Positions 58,915 to 64,000 of a stretch of 64,000 nucleotides of DNA are shown here, in pieces (the stretch's first letter is position 1; each line of letters opens with the position of its first letter). The stretch covers positions 1 to 64,000 of the forward strand of contig NZ_JAUSTN010000003.1 of NCBI RefSeq assembly GCF_030812875.1. The letters are read 5' to 3'. Origin of the DNA: Peptoniphilus_B koenoeneniae. GTDB lineage: Bacteria > Bacillota > Clostridia > Tissierellales > Peptoniphilaceae. The notes beneath the pieces were generated by a model. That model ran no database searches. It had not been told where the DNA came from and was given only the letters and a program-made list of their open reading frames with translations. Made by a program: the position numbers and the translations under genes.

Positions 58915-59067
58915 TTAACAGATATAAAAATTAATAGAAGTCCATGAAGATGTCCAGTAGAGAAATCGAATTACACCATCTGAGACTTCAAGAGCTGTAC
59001 TTATACAGAATAAAGCCCAAGTGAATGGTGGTACCACGAATGCGTCCATTTCGCCAGGGCTTTTTTT
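58915..59067 (+). promoter_or_regulatory. T-box riboswitch (tRNA-Tyr), tyrS leader, short Stem I
   Basis: The T-box sequence ATGGTGGTACCACG lies at 59025-59038, and AAGCCC/GGGCTT followed by seven T form the terminator. Stem I is only 53 nt (58937-58989): GAAGTC/GACTTC, a kink-turn (CAT-GA against GA), AGATG/CATCT, then AGTA and GAA sides of a specifier loop closed by GA-GAAA-TC. The UAC tyrosine specifier is at 58972-58974 followed by A. A small hairpin (CTGTA-CTTA-TACAG) is Stem III-like. Uncharged tRNA-Tyr should favour antitermination. Confidence 0.9.
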
Positions 59068-59084
59068 ATTATTTTGGAGGTAAT

Positions 59085-60311
59085 ATGAAAAACGTAATTG
59101 ATATTTTGGAAGAAAGAGGTTTTATAGACCAAATAACTTATGAAGATGAACTTAGAGAACTTTTAGAAAAGGAAAAAATTCCTTTTTATATAGGTTTTGA
59201 TGCAACTGCCGATTCTTTAACTTTAGGACACTTTTTACAAATAAGAGTTATGCAACATATGCAAAGGGCTGGCCATATTCCTATAGCTCTTTTAGGTGGA
59301 GGTACTACTTTTATAGGAGACCCCTCCGGCAAAAATGATATGAGAAAGTTAATGTCAAAGGATTTTATTGAACACAATGTATCTTGTTTTAAAAATCAAA
59401 TTTCTAAATTTTTAAATTTTTCAGATGGCAAGGGTCATTTTGAAAACAACGGCGATTGGCTTTTAAATTTAAACTTTTTACAATTTATGAGAGAAATCGG
59501 AGTTCATTTTAGTGTAAACAGGATGCTTACCTTTGATTGCTATAAGAACAGAATGGAAAAGGGACTTACTTTTTTTGAGTTCGGCTATATGCTTATGCAA
59601 TCCTATGACTATTTAGTTCTTTATAGAAAATACGGCTGCAAACTTGAGCTTGGAGGATCAGATCAATGGTCTAATATGCTTGGTGGTTATGAACTTGTAA
59701 GAAAAATTGAAAAAGATAATGTTTACTGCATGACTTTTAAACTTCTTACAACTGCTTCTGGACAAAAAATGGGAAAAAGTGAAAAAGGTGCTATTTGGCT
59801 TGATGAAAATAAAACTTCTGCCTACGAACTTTTCCAATATTTAAGAAATTGTGATGATAGAGATGTTATAAAATTTATGAAATTATTGACTATGCTTTCT
59901 ATGGAAGAAATTGCAGAGTATGAAAAACTTGAAGGAGCTGACTTAAATAAGGCTAAAGAAGTCCTTGCTTATGAAATAGTTAAAGATATTCATGGAGAGA
60001 AAAAAGCAAAAGAAGCTCTTGATGCATCTCATGCTCTTTTTAAAGACGGTCTGGATTCCGATGATATCCCTTCAAGTGAAATGAATAAAAAAGATTTTGA
60101 AGAAGGCTACCCTTTAGTTGACCTTATGAAAAATTTAAACCTTGTTAAATCTAATAGTGAAGCCAGAAGATTAATTGAACAAGGTGGAGTTTCCATTGAG
60201 GGAGAAAAGGTTGAAGATAGGGATAAGGTTGTTACTTTAGAAGATTTTGTAGAAGATAAAATTTTAATTAAAAAGGGTAAAAAAGTTTACCATAAGGTAA
60301 CTTTAAAATAG
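59085..60311 (+). CDS. tyrS: Tyrosyl-tRNA synthetase
   Basis: The 408-aa class I synthetase has GFDATADSLTLGHFLQI (HIGH-like region), GGSDQWSNMLGGYELV, the KMSKS-equivalent QKMGKSEKG and a C-terminal S4 domain (VKSNSEARRLIEQGGVSIEGEKVED). KMGKS rather than KMSKS marks the TyrZ/TyrS group with GK. GGAGGTAAT supports the ATG at 59085. Controlled by the T-box upstream. It is 9 bases from pyrC. Confidence 0.97.
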   Translation: MKNVIDILEERGFIDQITYEDELRELLEKEKIPFYIGFDATADSLTLGHFLQIRVMQHMQRAGHIPIALLGGGTTFIGDPSGKNDMRKLMSKDFIEHNVSCFKNQISKFLNFSDGKGHFENNGDWLLNLNFLQFMREIGVHFSVNRMLTFDCYKNRMEKGLTFFEFGYMLMQSYDYLVLYRKYGCKLELGGSDQWSNMLGGYELVRKIEKDNVYCMTFKLLTTASGQKMGKSEKGAIWLDENKTSAYELFQYLRNCDDRDVIKFMKLLTMLSMEEIAEYEKLEGADLNKAKEVLAYEIVKDIHGEKKAKEALDASHALFKDGLDSDDIPSSEMNKKDFEEGYPLVDLMKNLNLVKSNSEARRLIEQGGVSIEGEKVEDRDKVVTLEDFVEDKILIKKGKKVYHKVTLK

Positions 60312-60320
60312 GTTTTAAAA

Positions 60321-61580
60321 ATGATATTAAAAAATGTTCGCCTAATTGATCCGGCAAATAATTTAGATGAAATAAGGGATATTACAATTGAAAATGGCAA
60401 AATTAAAAGTCTTTCAAAAACAAATGAAGATGGAATTGATTTAAAGGGTTTAATTGCCTGCCCTGGTTTTGTAGATGTTCATGTGCATTTTAGGGACCCG
60501 GGCTTTACCTATAAGGAAGACTTGTTTACAGGAACACAAGCAGGTATAAGAGGAGGCTATACATCTCTTATTTGTATGGCAAATACAAATCCTAAAATGG
60601 ATAGTCCAAATTTAATTAGAGATTTTTATAAAAAAGCTAAAGAACTTCCCATAGATGTTTTTACAGTTTCTGCCCTTACTAAAAATTTTGACGGAGAAAA
60701 TCTTGTAGATATGGAAGGTAATTTAGCTGCTGGTGCTTTAGGTTTTACTGATGACGGAATCCCCAATACTAATTCCAATTTAGTTTTAATGGCACTGAAA
60801 AAAGCTAAAAATTTAAATGTTCCTGTAAGTTTTCACGAAGAAGATCCAAAATTAATAAAAGAAAATGGTATTAATCATGGAAAAATTTCTGAAAGTCTTG
60901 GCCTTTATGGTTCACCTGATATCTCTGAAAGTCTTCTAGTTCTTCGTGATGGTTTTCTATCCTTAAAAACGGGAGCAAAGGTTGAAATTCAACATATTTC
61001 TGCAGGGGATTCTGTAGAAATCGTAAGAGAATTTAAAAAACGTGGAGCAAATTTATATGCAGAAGTTACTCCCCACCACTTTTCTCTTACAGAAGATGCT
61101 CTTTTAAAATACAAAACTTTGGCAAAGATGAATCCTCCCCTTAGAAGTGAAAAAGATAGGCTTAAAATAATTGAGGGTATGAAAGATGGAACCATAGAAA
61201 TAATTGCAACGGACCATGCTCCCCATTCAAAGGAAGAAAAAGAAAGGGAACTTACAAAAGCTCCCAGTGGTATTTTAGGACTGGAAACAGCTCTTTCTTT
61301 AGGCATAGAAAATCTTGTTGATAAGGGTCATTTAACTTTAAATAAATTAATAGAAATGATGACTATAAATCCTGCCCGCCTCTATAATTTAGATGCAGGT
61401 CATCTTTCTTTAGGAAGTCGTGGAAATATTACAATCTTTGATCCTAATGAAAAATGGGTCTACAAAAAATCTTATTCAAAATCTGAAAATTCACCTTTCC
61501 TATGTCAAACCCTAAAGGGAAAAGTAAAAATGACAATTTTTGAAGGAAAAGTGATTTTTGATGATTCAAGAGAAAAATAA
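60321..61580 (+). CDS. pyrC: Dihydroorotase
   Basis: The 419-aa type I dihydroorotase closes carbamoyl-aspartate to dihydroorotate in pyrimidine synthesis. Zinc motif DVHVHFRDPG, then MANTNPKMDSP, HEEDPKLI and QHISAGDSVEIV, EVTPHHFSLTEDA and ATDHAPHSKEEKE. No other pyr genes are near. It lies nine bases after tyrS, so T-box read-through may help its expression. Its end overlaps the response-regulator start by 20 bases. Confidence 0.96.
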   Translation: MILKNVRLIDPANNLDEIRDITIENGKIKSLSKTNEDGIDLKGLIACPGFVDVHVHFRDPGFTYKEDLFTGTQAGIRGGYTSLICMANTNPKMDSPNLIRDFYKKAKELPIDVFTVSALTKNFDGENLVDMEGNLAAGALGFTDDGIPNTNSNLVLMALKKAKNLNVPVSFHEEDPKLIKENGINHGKISESLGLYGSPDISESLLVLRDGFLSLKTGAKVEIQHISAGDSVEIVREFKKRGANLYAEVTPHHFSLTEDALLKYKTLAKMNPPLRSEKDRLKIIEGMKDGTIEIIATDHAPHSKEEKERELTKAPSGILGLETALSLGIENLVDKGHLTLNKLIEMMTINPARLYNLDAGHLSLGSRGNITIFDPNEKWVYKKSYSKSENSPFLCQTLKGKVKMTIFEGKVIFDDSREK

Positions 61581-62232
61581 AATTGTTTTAGTTGAAGATG
61601 ACAAGATTATTGCAAGAGAACTTAAAAATAAAATTGAGGATTACGGATATAGGGTAAAACTTATAGAAAATTTTGAAAATACCCTTGAGGAGATTAAAGA
61701 TTTTTCTCCTCAACTTTTAATCCTGGATATAAATCTTCCCTACACTAATGGTTTTACCCTTTGTAAGGAAGTAAGGTCATTTTCAAAAATTCCCATACTT
61801 TTTATAAGCTCAAGAGAGGATACTTTTTCCTTTATAAATGCCATAAGTTACGGTGGAGATGATCTTTTAGTAAAACCCTTTGAAAGCCAAGTTTTAATTA
61901 TGAAAATTCAAGCTCTTTTAAGAAGAAGCTATGACTACACAAAAGAGAAAAAAACTTTTAAAGATTATACTTTAAGTGAAAATATGACTTTAAAATATAA
62001 AGACTCGGAAATTGAACTTAGCAAAAATGAATATAAAATACTTTCAATTTTATTTTCCAACCCAAATAGGGTTGTTACTAGAAGAGAAATTATTGAAGAC
62101 CTCTGGGATTCTCAAGAATTTATTGACGATAACACTTTAACTGTAAATATTAATAGGCTTAGAAAAAAATTAAAGGCTAATGGAATTAATGACTTTATTG
62201 AAACTAAAGTTGGTTTAGGTTATAAAATATGA
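61561..62232 (+). CDS. Response regulator, OmpR/BceR-like
   Basis: The 223-aa regulator has a receiver domain (acidic pocket E12-D13-D14, phospho-acceptor D56 in LILDINLP, Ser/Thr in FISSREDTFSF, KPFE loop Lys) and a C-terminal winged-helix (NRVVTRREIIEDLWDSQEF, NTLTVNINRLRKKLK). GGDDLLVKPFE is typical of BceR/GraR types. ATG 61561 lies inside the pyrC 3' end. It is followed directly by a sensor kinase and an ABC exporter. Confidence 0.93.
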   Translation: MIQEKNKIVLVEDDKIIARELKNKIEDYGYRVKLIENFENTLEEIKDFSPQLLILDINLPYTNGFTLCKEVRSFSKIPILFISSREDTFSFINAISYGGDDLLVKPFESQVLIMKIQALLRRSYDYTKEKKTFKDYTLSENMTLKYKDSEIELSKNEYKILSILFSNPNRVVTRREIIEDLWDSQEFIDDNTLTVNINRLRKKLKANGINDFIETKVGLGYKI

Positions 62233-63173
62233 TTTTTTTTAAATTAAATAAATCCCACTTTTTATTTTTTATTTTAAATGCTTTTCTTCTCTACATTTTC
62301 TTCGTTGCTTTTAAATATAACTTGTGGGACCTATTTTACATCTTACTTGTTGAATTTATATTTTTACTTATTTTTTCTATTTTTAAGTATAAAAAATATA
62401 AAAATTATTTAGAGAAAATTAAAAAATATAATGATAGTCTTATAAGTTTTGAAGATTTTTACCAAAGTCCCAGTGATTTATACGTCTATGATTATTTAAA
62501 AAGGATTTATAGGCAAGTTGCAGAAACTAAAAGAGAAAATGAAGTTTTTAAGAAAAATTTTAAGGACTATATTAATTTGTGGACTCATGAAATTAAAACG
62601 CCCATCTTTGCCCTTAAACTTTTAAATGAAAATAATTTTGAAAGTAAAAAAGAAATTGATAAGCTGGAAAATTTAGTTGACCAGGTCTTAACTTATGCAA
62701 GACTTGAGAAAAGTGATTTTGATTATAAATTTAACTTTTTAAATCTTAAAGATCTTGTCCTCCAAGTAATAAAGGCTAAGAAAAATCTTTTTATAGAAAA
62801 AAATCTTTCTCTTGAAATTAATATTCCTGAATCCTTAGAAGTTTTAAGTGATTTTAGATTTTTAAAGTTTGTCCTTGAACAGATTATTTTAAATTCCATT
62901 AAATATACTAATCTTGGTGGAATAAAAATTACTTTTAATGAAAATTTTATTGAAATAAAAGATACAGGAATTGGAATAAAAAAGCAGGATCTAGATAGAA
63001 TTACAGATTTTGGTTACAGGGGAGAAAATAATCCCCTTGCCTCTTCTACAGGTCTTGGTTTATATTTAGTTAAAAATATTTTAGACAATTTAGGACATAA
63101 GTTTAAGATTCTTTCCAATGAAGATGGAACAAATTTTATAATTTATTTTGAAACTTACAAAAATGTAAGATAA
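62229..63173 (+). CDS. Intramembrane-sensing histidine kinase, BceS-like
   Basis: The 314-aa kinase has two close N-terminal membrane helices (about 11-28 and 36-53) with almost no external loop, so it senses via the ABC partner. The phospho-acceptor H120 is in WTHEIKTPIFALKLL; N-box EQIILNSIKYTN, G1 IKDTGIGI, and G2 TGLGLYLVKNIL follow. The stop/start overlap with the regulator is ATGA. BceS-type kinases respond to bacitracin-like peptides. Confidence 0.93.
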   Translation: MIFFKLNKSHFLFFILNAFLLYIFFVAFKYNLWDLFYILLVEFIFLLIFSIFKYKKYKNYLEKIKKYNDSLISFEDFYQSPSDLYVYDYLKRIYRQVAETKRENEVFKKNFKDYINLWTHEIKTPIFALKLLNENNFESKKEIDKLENLVDQVLTYARLEKSDFDYKFNFLNLKDLVLQVIKAKKNLFIEKNLSLEINIPESLEVLSDFRFLKFVLEQIILNSIKYTNLGGIKITFNENFIEIKDTGIGIKKQDLDRITDFGYRGENNPLASSTGLGLYLVKNILDNLGHKFKILSNEDGTNFIIYFETYKNVR

Positions 63174-63235
63174 ATGTAAGTTTAAATTAGGGAGTTTTCT
63201 CCCTTTTTTTATTACAATAATTATAGGTGATAAAA

Positions 63236-63991
63236 ATGCTTAAACTTATTAATGTTAAAAAAACTTATACTTCTCTTTTAAGCTCCAACAATGTTGAGGC
63301 TTTAAGGGGTGTAAATTTTACTATGAATGATGGGGAATTTATTTCCATTATGGGAGAGTCCGGCAGCGGAAAATCAACTCTTTTAAATATTATTTCAACT
63401 ATTGACGATCAAAATGAGGGACAGGTAATTTTAAATGACTTAAATCTTGAAACTTTATCTAAAAGTCAAAAAGCTATTTTTAGAAGAGAAAATTTAGGTT
63501 TTGTTTTTCAAAACTTTAATCTCCTTGATACTATGACTGTTAGGGAAAATATTGCCCTGCCCCTTGTTTTATCTCAAGAAAAGAAGGAAGAAATTGACAG
63601 AAAAGTTTTAAATGCTGCAGGTTCTTTAAATATAATAGATCTTTTAGACAAGTATCCCTTTGAACTTTCTGGTGGACAAAATCAAAGAGTTGCTGCTGCA
63701 AGAGCTATTGTAAATGAACCGGATCTTCTTCTTTGTGATGAACCAACAGGTCAACTTGATTCAAAAAATTCTTTGGAATTTCTTGAACTTTTAAAAAAAC
63801 TAAATAGATTTATATCAATTATTATGGTTACCCACTCAGCCTTTGCAGCTTCAAAATCAAATCGTGTTTTATTTATTAAAGACGGAATAATTATCCATGA
63901 TATTTATAAGGGTGATTTAAGTGAAGAGGAATTTTACAAGAGAATTGTAAGATCTCAATCCATGATATTAGGTGGACAAAATGATTTTTAA
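63236..63991 (+). CDS. ABC transporter ATP-binding protein, BceA-like
   Basis: The 251-aa ATPase has Walker A GESGSGKSTL, Q-loop FVFQNFNLLDTMT, signature LSGGQNQRVAAARAI, Walker B LLLCDEPTGQLD and H-loop VTHS. LDTMTVRENIALPLVL is common in BceA/MacB-like exporters. AGGTGAT precedes ATG 63236. It is part of a peptide-detoxification (Bce) module with the preceding kinase and regulator. Confidence 0.94.
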   Translation: MLKLINVKKTYTSLLSSNNVEALRGVNFTMNDGEFISIMGESGSGKSTLLNIISTIDDQNEGQVILNDLNLETLSKSQKAIFRRENLGFVFQNFNLLDTMTVRENIALPLVLSQEKKEEIDRKVLNAAGSLNIIDLLDKYPFELSGGQNQRVAAARAIVNEPDLLLCDEPTGQLDSKNSLEFLELLKKLNRFISIIMVTHSAFAASKSNRVLFIKDGIIIHDIYKGDLSEEEFYKRIVRSQSMILGGQNDF

Positions 63992-64000
63992 AACTTATTT
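63981..64000 (+). CDS. ABC transporter permease (BceB-like), truncated by window end
   Basis: An ATG at 63981, preceded by AGGTGG, opens a frame beginning MIFKTY, overlapping the ATPase gene by 11 bases. Position after a BceA-like ATPase and the start MIFKTY... suggest the large BceB/FtsX-type permease. Only six residues lie inside the window, so the call rests mostly on context. Confidence 0.6.

Overview
The window looks like chromosome from a very AT-rich anaerobic member of the Bacillota, most probably a clostridial or tissierellial lineage related to the Peptoniphilaceae. The basis is codon use, the HrcA/CIRCE heat-shock system, YtxH/DUF948 proteins, an FMN riboswitch, a T-box, a Bce-type sensor system, and an SLH surface protein with pectate-lyase-like repeats. 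The genus cannot be fixed from the sequence. Almost everything is core genome; the accessory parts are a REP/RAYT locus at the left edge, a CTAG-type restriction-modification pair near 15 kb, and the large SLH protein.

Layout. 1-1143: six GTAG-hairpin repeats around a RAYT transposase. 1223-2257: DUF948 and YtxH envelope proteins. 2334-7907: a PHP phosphatase, a 6S RNA, an RluA-type pseudouridine synthase, NAD kinase, QueT, a Nudix enzyme and an MFS carrier. 8007-11546 (minus): rplM-rpsI, then apbE, a membrane protein, a nuclease and pgpA. 11633-14245 (plus): degV, mnmA, rplY. 14365-16161: convergent MjaI-like endonuclease and N4-cytosine methylase. 16343-20074: SLH surface protein. 20241-23427 (minus): riboswitch-controlled ribU, a dicarboxylate/amino-acid symporter, and an ArsR plus Crp/Fnr regulator pair.

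23620-38655 (minus) is one long, tightly packed housekeeping operon: mogA-yicC-gmk-rpoZ-coaBC-priA-def-fmt-yugP-rsmB-rlmN-prpC-prkC-rsgA-rpe-thiN. Many of its genes overlap by four bases at ATGA or TTGA. It joins nucleotide and CoA supply, replication restart, start-Met processing, rRNA modification, ribosome assembly and the PASTA kinase/phosphatase pair. 38821-46845 (minus) is the heat-shock cluster hrcA-grpE-dnaK-dnaJ followed by prmA-rsmE-mtaB-hinT, controlled by two CIRCE operators. Divergent to it are lepB-lepA-hemW and rpsT (47024-50838).

50894-64000: a papain-like protein, a YtrA-like GntR/ABC exporter operon with tandem palindromic operators, two proline tRNAs, a HAD phosphatase that seems to start at AUU, VanZ, tmRNA, aspartase, a lipid-type glycosyltransferase, tyrS behind a T-box with an unusually short Stem I, pyrC, and a BceRS-like two-component system with its ABC transporter, whose permease runs off the end.

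The most notable signals are the REP/RAYT locus, whose two hairpin types differ by compensatory stem changes; the compact tyrS T-box; and the AUU start. No clear new multi-gene defence or biosynthetic system was found.
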